From Methanobacteriota archaeon (lineage in GTDB: Archaea > Thermoplasmatota > DTKX01 > GCA-020343715), in assembly GCA_030597775.1 (NCBI GenBank), contig JAUVRF010000035.1, positions 1-9,892 on the forward strand: 9,892 bases of DNA, given 5' to 3'. The stretch's first letter is position 1. Every line of letters begins with the position of its first letter. Made by a program: the position numbers and the translations under genes. Under the pieces are notes generated by a model, which worked only from the letters and a program-made list of their open reading frames with translations, was not told the origin of the DNA and did not search any database. Positions 1-6,247 of the stretch are shown piece after piece.

Positions 1-32
1 AACAGCTCGCGGTTGGGGGTGAAGACCCCCGT
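1..32 (-). other. uvrA: Continuation of the uvrA reading frame after the in-frame stop
   Basis: Read on the minus strand in the same frame as the gene above, these bases encode TGVFTPNREL and then the first two bases of a Phe-like codon. This matches the conserved UvrA segment that follows PRSNPATY in bacterial UvrA. The stretch therefore looks like real uvrA coding sequence downstream of a point nonsense change and not like a natural gene end. The rest of the C-terminal ATPase, including its zinc finger and second signature, would lie outside the window. Confidence 0.8.
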
Positions 33-2129
33 TTAGGTGGCGGGGTTGGACCGGGGCGTGCGACCGTTGGGCGTCTGGTCGATGACGATGACCTTGTCGA
101 TGTGGATCAGCCCGTCGATGCCGTCGTGGGCACCGGGCACCTTGTGGGAACCGTGGAGCGCGCGGGCGATGGATTTGTGCATGACCTCGCTCACCAGGGT
201 GGACTTGCCCGAACCGCTCACGCCGGTCACGGAGATGAAGGTGCCAAGGGGGAAGTCCACGTCGATGTGCTTGAGGTTGTGCTCCCTCGCACCCCGGACC
301 GTCAGGACCTTCCCGTTGCCCGGCCTGCGCTGTTCCGGGACCTCGATGGACATCCTGCCCGTGAGGTAGGCACCGGTCAGGCTCTCTGGGCAGGCCAGTA
401 TGTCGCTCAACGTGCCCTCGCACACCACCTCGCCGCCATGCTCGCCCGCACCTGGACCCAGGTCGATGATGTGCTCGGCGTGACGGATGGTCTCCTCGTC
501 GTGCTCCACCACGATGAGGGTGTTGCCCAGGTCGCGAAGTTGCTCGAGCGTGCGCAGCAGACGCATGTTGTCCCGCTGGTGCAGACCGATGGAGGGTTCG
601 TCCAGTATGTACATGACGCCGACCAGGCCGGAACCGATCTGGGTCGCCAGCCGGATGCGTTGCGCCTCTCCTCCCGCCAGCGTCCCCGAGCTCCGGTCCA
701 GGGTCAGGTATCCAAGGCCCACGTTCCTCATGAAGCTGAGGCGGGCGCTGATCTCCTTGATCACCTCCTTGGCGATCTTCGCGTCCCGCCCCACGAGCTC
801 CAGGTCCTCGAAGTACGCAAGGCACTGGCCCACCGAGAGGGAGCTCACGTCCATGATGCTCTTGCCCCCGACCGTCACCGCCAGGGTCTCGGGCCGGAGT
901 CGATTGCCCGGGCAGGATGGGCAGTCCCGTATCTCCATGTACGCCTCGATCTCCCGCCGCGACCACTCGGAGTTGGTCTCCATGTACCGGCGTTCCCAGG
1001 CGTTTATGACACCCTCCACCGGCCGGGTCCACTCGTGGGTCATGTGCTTGCCCACCAGCTTCATGTGCACCTTCTCGTCGGAACCGTACAGGACGACCCT
1101 CCTCGCCTCCTCGTCGAGCTCGTTCCAGGGCGTGTCGACGGAGAATCCGAAGTGGTCCCCGATGGCCTGGAGCCACTGGTCCGCGTACTGGGAGGAGGAG
1201 TTTGCCCAGGGCCTGATGGCGCCCTCCCTAAGGCTCAGGTCCTTGTCGGGGACCATCAGGTCCTCCGACACCCGCTTGTAGGTCCCCAGACCCTGACACA
1301 TCTCGCAGGCCCCGTGGGGGCTGTTAAAGGAGAACATCCTTGGCTTGAGCTCGGGGATGGATATGCCACAGGTCGTGCAGGCGAACTCCTCGGAGTACGA
1401 GCCCTTCTTCTTCCCCTGGATGATGCGTAACCCACCTCCGGAGAGCTGCAGGGCGTTCTCCACGGAGTCCGTGAGGCGCTGGCGCACGTCGCCCTTCAAC
1501 TCGAGCCGGTCCACGACCACCTCGATGGTGTGCTTGTAGTTCTTGTCCAGCTCTATCGCGTCCTCCTCGTCGAGCCGATGCTCCTCCCCGTCCACGCGGA
1601 CGCGGATGTAACCGTCCCTTCTCAGCTGGTCGAAGAGGATCTTGTGGTGACCCTTGCGGTCGTCCACAACCGGGGCCAGCACCTGGATGCGGTCGCCATC
1701 GAAGTCGTGCCGGACCGCGCTCACGATCTGCTCCGCGGACTGCCGCTCGATGCGCTTTCCACACTTGGGACAGTGGGGGATGCCTATGTTCGCCCAGAGC
1801 AGGCGGAAGTAGTCGAAGATCTCGGTGACCGTGCCGACGGTGGACCTGGGGTTCCGGGACAGGGCCTTCTGGTCGATCGCGATGGCGGGGGAGAGGCCCT
1901 CGATGTAGTCCACATCGGGCTTCTTCATCTGTCCCAGGAACTGGCGGGCATAGGCCGACAGGGACTCGACGTACCTGCGCTGGCCCTCGGCGAAGATGGT
2001 GTCGAAGGCAAGGGAGGACTTGCCGGAGCCCGAGAGTCCGGTGATGACCGTGAAGGTGTTGCGGGGTATGCGTACACCCACGCCCTTGAGGTTGTGCTCG
2101 CGGGCGCCCACGACCTCCAGGCACTTCAC
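33..2129 (-). CDS. uvrA: UvrABC excinuclease subunit A, interrupted by an in-frame TAA; C-terminal part lies beyond the left edge
   Basis: UvrA is the ABC-type ATPase that dimerises, loads UvrB on damaged DNA and starts nucleotide excision repair in the cytoplasm. From the GTG at 2129, 698 codons are visible. They include Walker A GLSGSGKSS (residues 31-39), the VESLSAYARQF segment, a zinc module with CTTC (251-254) and CEMC (275-278), a CPSC pair (403-406), an ABC signature TLAGGEAQRIRL (483-494), Walker B LDEPSIGL (509-516) and a second Walker A GVSGSGKST (636-644). The family is about 940 residues, so roughly 240 are missing. The frame ends with TAA at 33-35 directly after PRSNPAT, where UvrA normally has Tyr, and then resumes as TGVFTPNREL to the edge. 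The start is set by homology: GTG at 2129 gives VKCLEVVGAREHNL, with GGTGA eight bases upstream; GTG at 2144 is an alternative. The gene lies 7 bases downstream of uvrB, so the two are probably co-transcribed. Family assignment is certain; whether the gene is functional is open. Confidence 0.93.
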   Translation of the reverse strand: MKCLEVVGAREHNLKGVGVRIPRNTFTVITGLSGSGKSSLAFDTIFAEGQRRYVESLSAYARQFLGQMKKPDVDYIEGLSPAIAIDQKALSRNPRSTVGTVTEIFDYFRLLWANIGIPHCPKCGKRIERQSAEQIVSAVRHDFDGDRIQVLAPVVDDRKGHHKILFDQLRRDGYIRVRVDGEEHRLDEEDAIELDKNYKHTIEVVVDRLELKGDVRQRLTDSVENALQLSGGGLRIIQGKKKGSYSEEFACTTCGISIPELKPRMFSFNSPHGACEMCQGLGTYKRVSEDLMVPDKDLSLREGAIRPWANSSSQYADQWLQAIGDHFGFSVDTPWNELDEEARRVVLYGSDEKVHMKLVGKHMTHEWTRPVEGVINAWERRYMETNSEWSRREIEAYMEIRDCPSCPGNRLRPETLAVTVGGKSIMDVSSLSVGQCLAYFEDLELVGRDAKIAKEVIKEISARLSFMRNVGLGYLTLDRSSGTLAGGEAQRIRLATQIGSGLVGVMYILDEPSIGLHQRDNMRLLRTLEQLRDLGNTLIVVEHDEETIRHAEHIIDLGPGAGEHGGEVVCEGTLSDILACPESLTGAYLTGRMSIEVPEQRRPGNGKVLTVRGAREHNLKHIDVDFPLGTFISVTGVSGSGKSTLVSEVMHKSIARALHGSHKVPGAHDGIDGLIHIDKVIVIDQTPNGRTPRSNPAT

Positions 2130-2136
2130 CGTCAGG

Positions 2137-4266
2137 TCACCCACCCCCCTTGGGCCCCCCCCAGGAGTGTTTCTTCTTCTTCTTCCACTTGCCCCTGCGA
2201 GTGCTCTCCCTCGCCCGACGCGTGGAGATCGGCTTTGGCCGGGGCCCACCCATGGAGGGGGCGCCCATGCCTGGCGGACCCACCGCCTCGTCACCGAGCT
2301 CGCTCTCCTCCAATTCGTGTATCTTGTCCCGCAGGACGGCGGCGTACTCGAACTCAAGGTCGGCGGCGGCCCGGTCCATCTCCCGGCGCAGGCCGTCGAT
2401 GACCGTCTCGGCGCCCATGGTAAGGTCCACCTCGATGTCGTCGGGTGTGAGCTCGCCTCCGTCGGAGACGCTCTTGACGACGATGGACCGGATGGAGCTG
2501 GCCTTGACCACGGTGTGGGGTTCAATGCCGTGCTCCCGGTTGTACTCCGCCTGCTTGGCCCGCCGGGTCTCTGTGATGTCCAGGACAGCCCGCATCGCCT
2601 CGGTGACCTTGTTGGCGTACATTATGACCATGCCATGGAGGTTCCGGCTGGCCCGACCGATGGTCTGGAGCAGGGACGTCTCTGAACGCAAGAAGCCCTG
2701 CTTGTCCGCATCGAGGATCGCGACCAGGGACACCACGGGGAGGTCGAGGCCCTCGCGCAGGAGGTTGATGCCGATGAGGACGTCGAAGTCCCCGGCCTCC
2801 AGGCCCCGGAGCAGCTCGACCCGCTCCACGGTGTCTATGTCCGAGTGCATGTACCGGACCCTCACGTCGAGGGCGGCGTAGTGGTCCGTGAGGTCCTCGG
2901 CCATCCGCTTTGTGAGGGTGGTGACCAGGACGCGCTCGTCCCGCTCCGACCTGTCACGTATCTCCGCCAACAGGTCGTCGACCTGGCCCTCGACGGGGCG
3001 GACCTCGAGGCGCGGGTCCAGCAGACCCGTGGGTCGCACCACCTGCTTGGCCACAACCTCGGAGTGCTCGAATTCGTAAACGCCCGGGGTGGCGCTCACG
3101 TACAGGGTCTGGCCGACCCGTTCCTCGAACTCTTCGAACACGAGGGGGCGGTTGTCGTAGGCGGATGGTAGGCGGAACCCGTATTCCACGAGGGAGTGCT
3201 TCCGTGACCTGTCCCCGGCGGACATCGCCCGGATCTGGGGCAGCGTCACGTGGCTCTCGTCTATGATGGTGAGGAAGTCATCGGGGAAGAAGTCGAGGAG
3301 GGTGTACGGGGGCTCGCCCCTGCGCCGCTCGGTCAGATGCCGGGAGTAGTTCTCGATGCCGGAGCAGCTACCGGTGGTCTCCATCATCTCCAGGTCGAAC
3401 TCCGTCCGCTGACGGATGCGCTCCGCCTCCAGGGGCTGGCCCGCCTCCAGGAACCTCTGCTCCCTTGCCAGCATCTCCTTGTTGATGTTGGCGATGGCCC
3501 GCTCCATCACGTCCTCCTCGACGATGTAGTGCTTGGCGGGAGGGAACATGACGGACTTCCATCGGTCGAGGGGCTTGCCGGTGACCCGGTCGACCTGGGA
3601 GATGCGCTCCACCTCGTCCCCGAACAGCTCGATGCGGACGATGTCGTCGGTGTGGGGCGGCCAGACCTCCACGGTGTCGCCCCGGGCCCGGAACCTGCCC
3701 CGGGCTAGGTCGATGTCGTTGCGTTCGTAGTGGAGCCGCACCAGTTCCTTCAGGATGTCCTGGCGGGCTATGGGTTGGCCCTCGGTGAGCACCAGGGTCA
3801 TCCTCTGGTAGTACTCGGGTACGCCAAGGCCGTATATGCAGGAGACTGAAGCGATTATTATGACGTCCTTGCGGGCGAGGAGGGACGCCGTCGCACGGTG
3901 GCGCAGCTTCTCCAGCTCTGCGGAGATCTCCACCTCCTTGGCTATGTACTGGTCCGTTACGGGAACGTACGCCTCGGGCTGGTAGTAGTCGTAGTACGAC
4001 CCGAAGTACCCCACCCCGTTCTCCGGGAAGAACTCCCGCAGCTCGTTGTACAGCTGGGCGGCGAGGGTCTTGTTGTGGGAGATCACGATGGTGGGCCTCT
4101 GGAGCCTCTGGATTACATTGGCCATCGTGAAGGTCTTTCCCGACCCGGTCACTCCCAGCAGGGTGGCCTTCAGGGTATCCCCCTGGAAGGCCTCCACCAG
4201 GGTGTCGACCGCCTCTCCCTGGTCTCCCCTGGGAACGAACTCGGTGGTGAGCTTGAACGTGTCCAT
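2137..4266 (-). CDS. uvrB: UvrABC excinuclease subunit B (helicase-like damage verifier)
   Basis: UvrB takes over damaged DNA from UvrA, verifies the lesion by inserting a beta-hairpin, and recruits UvrC. The 709-residue product shows Walker A GVTGSGKT (38-45), the hairpin region SYYDYYQPEAYVP (90-102), the DESHVTLPQI helicase motif (336-345), YVSATPG (389-395), NLLREGLDLP (501-510) and QTIGRASRN (534-542). A UVR motif with YAAVLRDKIHELE follows at about 641-653. The ATG at 4266 gives MDTFKL, the usual place for the family to begin; a TATA box 34 bases upstream implies a leader of only about 8 bases. After the UVR motif comes an unusual tail (654-709) rich in Gly, Pro, Arg and Lys, with five lysines in a row and a GGPKGGG end, not typical of bacterial UvrB (about 670 residues). 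It could add nonspecific DNA binding, which is inference. The gene precedes uvrA by 7 bases. No uvrC is visible here. Confidence 0.97.
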   Translation of the reverse strand: MDTFKLTTEFVPRGDQGEAVDTLVEAFQGDTLKATLLGVTGSGKTFTMANVIQRLQRPTIVISHNKTLAAQLYNELREFFPENGVGYFGSYYDYYQPEAYVPVTDQYIAKEVEISAELEKLRHRATASLLARKDVIIIASVSCIYGLGVPEYYQRMTLVLTEGQPIARQDILKELVRLHYERNDIDLARGRFRARGDTVEVWPPHTDDIVRIELFGDEVERISQVDRVTGKPLDRWKSVMFPPAKHYIVEEDVMERAIANINKEMLAREQRFLEAGQPLEAERIRQRTEFDLEMMETTGSCSGIENYSRHLTERRRGEPPYTLLDFFPDDFLTIIDESHVTLPQIRAMSAGDRSRKHSLVEYGFRLPSAYDNRPLVFEEFEERVGQTLYVSATPGVYEFEHSEVVAKQVVRPTGLLDPRLEVRPVEGQVDDLLAEIRDRSERDERVLVTTLTKRMAEDLTDHYAALDVRVRYMHSDIDTVERVELLRGLEAGDFDVLIGINLLREGLDLPVVSLVAILDADKQGFLRSETSLLQTIGRASRNLHGMVIMYANKVTEAMRAVLDITETRRAKQAEYNREHGIEPHTVVKASSIRSIVVKSVSDGGELTPDDIEVDLTMGAETVIDGLRREMDRAAADLEFEYAAVLRDKIHELEESELGDEAVGPPGMGAPSMGGPRPKPISTRRARESTRRGKWKKKKKHSWGGPKGGG

Positions 4267-4294
4267 TGTCCGCCGTTGGGTTGTACCCAGGGGT

Positions 4295-4306
4295 CCGTAT
4301 ATGAAG
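4295..4306 (-). promoter_or_regulatory. TATA-box promoter for uvrB-uvrA
   Basis: On the minus strand CTTCATATACGG is centred about 34 bases upstream of the uvrB ATG. Archaeal transcription usually starts 24 to 27 bases downstream of the TATA centre, so the start would be near 4274 with a leader of about 8 bases. The sequence ATATACGGACC is shared with the divergent promoter on the other strand. Confidence 0.6.
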
Positions 4307-4353
4307 ATTGTCCCGGGGGGTGAGCGGATGTGTGGAGGGTCCTGTTCCGAGGG

Positions 4354-4362
4354 ATTATATAC
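4354..4362 (+). promoter_or_regulatory. TATA-box promoter for the flavodoxin-fold reductase, leaderless
   Basis: ATTATATAC is centred about 26 bases upstream of the ATG at 4385, the spacing expected when transcription starts at or next to the start codon. No Shine-Dalgarno sequence precedes the ATG (the bases before it read AATCCAAGCGGC), which supports a leaderless mRNA. This promoter also fixes the start of the gene: the frame is open far upstream into uvrB, but only this ATG fits both promoter and homology. Confidence 0.7.
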
Positions 4363-4384
4363 GGACCATCGCAATCCAAGCGGC

Positions 4385-5230
4385 ATGATACGTGGTTTCG
4401 TGGGGAGCCCCAACAAGAAGGGCAGGACGGCGGCCATCGTCAGGGAGGCGCTGCTTGGCGCCGAGGAGCAGGGGGCGGAGGTCGAGATGGTCCACCTGTC
4501 CGACTACCAGGTGTCCGATTGCTTCGACTGCAATGTCGAGCACCAGGGCGGGATGGACTGTGGACCCGACGATGACTACCGCGCCCTTTCGATGATGATC
4601 GACTCGTCCGACGCCGTCGTCATCGGCTCCCCCGTCTACTGGTCCGCGATCACCAGCAACGTGCGCGCGATGCTGTCCCGCAAGCTCCGGGTGGAGATGG
4701 GGTCCGGACCCAACTTGGGCATGCCCGCCCTGGGCATCCTGGTCGCCGGGGGCTCCGGGAACGGTATGGTCGAGGCGATGAAGCCCCTCTACCTCCTGTT
4801 CGAGAAGCTGCGATGGCATCCCTTGAACAGCTTCCCCGTGACCCGCTTCAACTGGGACCGGGCACTTGTCGTCGCCACCGAGGCGGGCCGTGACCTGGCC
4901 GCCATGTCCGACAAGCGCAGGCCCATCCCCGAGGATCAGATATGGACCTTCTACAACGACCTTCGCTATCGTAGTTACGACCGCATCGACGAACGGCGGT
5001 TGCTGGCGGAGCTCATCGTGGGTGCCCTGCCCGAGATCGGCAAGTTCGCCTCGATCGCTTCCGAGCTGCGGGAGAAGCGGGGAAAGGTCGAGACCCTTTT
5101 CCAGCAGCACCGCAAGGCGGAGGCTGTCCCCCTCATCGACGACATCATCTTCCGCGCCACCGAGATATGGGAGGTGCTCAGCCCGTCGGCCCGCGCCTAC
5201 GAGGAGAAGGGCGACCGAGAGCGAGACTAG
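4385..5230 (+). CDS. Flavodoxin-fold NAD(P)H-dependent FMN reductase-like protein with helical C-terminal extension
   Basis: The N-terminal half has the flavodoxin-like fold of NADPH-dependent FMN reductases and iron-sulfur flavoproteins. The phosphate-binding loop GSPNKKGRT is at residues 7-15, a Cys-rich loop has C46, C49 and C59, and the flavin-contacting GSPVYW is at 81-86. Members bind FMN and move electrons to small acceptors; the acceptor here cannot be told. The cysteine loop resembles the C-x2-C-x(n)-C arrangement of iron-sulfur flavoproteins, but only three cysteines are present, so a complete 4Fe-4S site is doubtful. The protein has 281 residues against about 190-200 for simple family members. 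The extra part, from about residue 165, is charged and predicted helical by eye, with no membrane segment. Transcription is probably leaderless from 4385. It is divergent from uvrB and shares a promoter element with it. Family call is firm; exact function is unknown. Confidence 0.85.
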   Translation: MIRGFVGSPNKKGRTAAIVREALLGAEEQGAEVEMVHLSDYQVSDCFDCNVEHQGGMDCGPDDDYRALSMMIDSSDAVVIGSPVYWSAITSNVRAMLSRKLRVEMGSGPNLGMPALGILVAGGSGNGMVEAMKPLYLLFEKLRWHPLNSFPVTRFNWDRALVVATEAGRDLAAMSDKRRPIPEDQIWTFYNDLRYRSYDRIDERRLLAELIVGALPEIGKFASIASELREKRGKVETLFQQHRKAEAVPLIDDIIFRATEIWEVLSPSARAYEEKGDRERD

Positions 5231-5240
5231 CGGGATAACG

Positions 5241-5248
5241 TATTTATC
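5241..5248 (+). promoter_or_regulatory. TATA-box promoter for the 79-residue Cys/His protein
   Basis: TATTTATC lies just after the stop of the flavoprotein gene, within an AT-richer stretch of a GC-rich region. A start about 26 bases downstream would fall near 5270, giving a leader of about 19 bases that contains the ribosome binding site at 5275-5282. The small gene may therefore have its own promoter in addition to any readthrough. Confidence 0.5.
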
Positions 5249-5274
5249 AAGGCCTCTCCATTCCACCGTGTAGC

Positions 5275-5282
5275 GGATGTGA
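5275..5282 (+). promoter_or_regulatory. Ribosome binding site deciding the GTG start at 5289
   Basis: GGATGTGA matches most of the anti-Shine-Dalgarno complement GGAGGTGA and sits 6 bases before GTG 5289. No other in-frame start lies between it and the upstream promoter, so the GTG is preferred. Confidence 0.5.
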
Positions 5283-5288
5283 AGTCCC

Positions 5289-5528
5289 GTGGTCGAGTTC
5301 CGACGTAAGAAGGATGAGAAGGACGATCCCGAGCTGTGCTCTGTCAAGGGCTGTCAGGAACCCTTGAAACGGTCCATGAGCGGCAAGGCCGTCGCGAAGG
5401 CAGTGCCCGACATGAAGTTCAAGGTGAAGGATCCCAAGAAGGTCCGGCTCTGCAAGGAGCACTACAAGGAGTACAAGAAGGCGACCAAGGAGGAGCGCAA
5501 GCTGCAGCGCATGTCTTGGTCGAAGTAG
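5289..5528 (+). CDS. Small conserved-looking Cys/His protein, probable zinc-binding
   Basis: This 79-residue protein has a charged N-terminus and four possible metal ligands: C17 and C22 (CSVKGC), then C55 and H58 (CKEHY). The pattern C-x4-C-x32-C-x2-H suggests a small treble-clef or zinc-ribbon-like fold. The C-terminal tail is a strongly basic helix with repeated Lys and Arg, ending RMSWSK, which would suit RNA or ribosome binding. Similar short proteins with an LCxxHYKEYKK ending occur in archaea as uncharacterised proteins, to my recollection. Start is GTG with a ribosome binding site at 5275-5282. It lies between a flavoprotein and a DUF3788-like gene, and neither explains its role. I do not assign a function. 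Confidence 0.75.
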   Translation: MVEFRRKKDEKDDPELCSVKGCQEPLKRSMSGKAVAKAVPDMKFKVKDPKKVRLCKEHYKEYKKATKEERKLQRMSWSK

Positions 5529-5566
5529 ACCATCGTAACGACCAGAAAATATGAGGGAGCAGACCG

Positions 5567-6025
5567 ATGACCGAACAGCGAGATAAGTTCCGCCTCGCGA
5601 ACCCCTATCAAGTGGAGGGTGTCCCTCCAGGACCAGACTCACCCCGGGCCAAGCTGCCCGTTCCCCACAGACAGGTATGGGCCGCCCTCCAGGACGGACT
5701 GCGGAACCTATCAAGGGTCCGGGAGACCGTCCTCTGGTGCGGCGAGGGGTGGAGGTGGGCTTGGCAGTACTCGTACGGCGATCGACAGCTCGCCTTCCTG
5801 ATACCCTCCGATGTGGGCGTCTCCGCCGTGCTGGTGGTGGACGACGATCTGCTCGATCCACTGATGGAGCACGAGGGGATGACCCCCTCGATCCGCAACC
5901 TGGTCGAATGCTCCGAGCCGAAGGGGAGCGGCCGCAGATGCTGGACCCCGGTCCTCGATGTGGACACCGCCCGGAACTTCCTCTACGCGGCCCGTGGCCT
6001 TCTCGAGGTCATCAGGTCCCAGTAG
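5567..6025 (+). CDS. Probable DUF3788-family protein
   Basis: The 152-residue soluble protein has a central segment VLWCGEGWRWAWQYSYGDRQ (residues 55-73 region) followed by LAFLIPSDVGVSAVLVVDD. This resembles DUF3788 proteins, whose members carry a W-x-G...WxWxYRxGxRxL core, a hydrophobic strand, a middle helix, and a C-terminal two-strand-plus-helix segment such as the WTPVLDVDTARNFLYAARGLLEVI seen here in pieces. The family has no established biochemical activity; a YdhG-like or AraC-effector-like ligand-binding fold has been suggested for related groups. The ATG at 5567 is preceded by GAGGG at 5553-5557. It follows the small Cys/His gene by 38 bases with no convincing promoter between, so co-transcription is likely. 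Real coding is supported by coherent protein composition; the family call is from memory of its pattern and moderately certain. Confidence 0.72.
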   Translation: MTEQRDKFRLANPYQVEGVPPGPDSPRAKLPVPHRQVWAALQDGLRNLSRVRETVLWCGEGWRWAWQYSYGDRQLAFLIPSDVGVSAVLVVDDDLLDPLMEHEGMTPSIRNLVECSEPKGSGRRCWTPVLDVDTARNFLYAARGLLEVIRSQ

Positions 6026-6035
6026 GTCCACTGGG
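6018..6035 (+). repeat. Inverted repeat across the stop codon of the DUF3788-like gene, possible terminator hairpin
   Basis: CCCAGT at 6018-6023 and ACTGGG at 6030-6035 form a perfect 6-base stem around a 6-base loop that includes part of the TAG stop. No clean T-run follows, only CTTCTTG about 15 bases on, so a terminator role is uncertain. The hairpin lies between convergent genes: this gene on the plus strand and 5S rRNA on the minus strand. Confidence 0.3.
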
Positions 6036-6079
6036 TGGAGCCAGGGCTTCTTGATAGATCGAGAGAATAATTGCACGTA

Positions 6080-6206
6080 AAGGTCGACGGCTTTCATGGG
6101 TTCCCATGGGCGCGAGCACCACAGTACAACCATGTACGTGTGCGGCCTTAACTACCGGGTTCGGGATGGGACCGGGTGAACTCCGCAGCTTTGACCGTCG
6201 TACCTT
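6080..6206 (-). rRNA. rrf: 5S ribosomal RNA, solitary gene
   Basis: On the minus strand the core CACCCGGTCCCATCCCGAAC, followed by CCGGTAGTTAAGGCCGC, is the universal 5S loop B/helix III region. The ends pair: CGACGG (6200-6195) with CCGTCG (6090-6085), extended by AAAGGT/ACCTTT across a single unpaired base. Helix II is visible as TGCGG with CCGCA. The 3' half contains GTTGTACTGT, a form I recall from Thermoplasma 5S, and a compact CATGGG/CCCATG hairpin. Length is close to 125 bases; exact ends are good to a few bases. No 16S, 23S or tRNA adjoins it, as expected where rRNA genes are unlinked. Open reading frames across this interval on both strands are artefacts. Confidence 0.95.
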
Positions 6207-6235
6207 TACCTGCGAAAGGCGCGTATGCGCCATTC

Positions 6236-6247
6236 CTTATATCAACT
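6236..6247 (-). promoter_or_regulatory. TATA-box promoter for 5S rRNA, overlapping the upstream stop codon
   Basis: The minus-strand sequence AGTTGATATAAG contains the TATA element and also encodes the last codons and TAA stop of the thioredoxin-like gene. A start about 26 bases downstream falls near 6214, a few bases before the mature 5S 5' end. Between them lies a GGCGC-GTAT-GCGCC inverted repeat (6218-6231), which could influence initiation or processing. Confidence 0.6.

Noticed and set aside
33..35. Stop-codon recoding as the explanation of the uvrA TAA
   Set aside because: Another gene in the window uses TAA as its natural stop, and known archaeal recoding acts on TAG or TGA.
102..1430. 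Long open frame on the plus strand opposite uvrA (442 codons)
   Set aside because: It is antisense to clearly conserved UvrA sequence, has low-complexity composition typical of GC-rich shadow frames and resembles no protein family.
2140..2170. CRISPR or short tandem repeat at the C-rich stretch
   Set aside because: The runs of C encode Gly codons at the uvrB end and show no repeat-spacer pattern.
1530..2402. Plus-strand open frame spanning the uvrA/uvrB junction
   Set aside because: It is opposite conserved domains of both genes and has no recognisable domain.
2130..2525. Upstream extension of the uvrA frame into uvrB
   Set aside because: The extra 130 residues are Ser/Pro/Arg-rich shadow sequence of uvrB; UvrA homology begins at VKCLEVVGAREHNL.
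4355..5347. Minus-strand open frame opposite the flavoprotein gene (330 codons)
   Set aside because: The plus strand encodes a coherent flavodoxin-fold protein with a good promoter; the minus product is His/Gly/Val-rich and matches nothing.
5711..6133. Minus-strand open frames overlapping 5S rRNA
   Set aside because: The interval has clear 5S sequence and structure; the frames run through it by chance.
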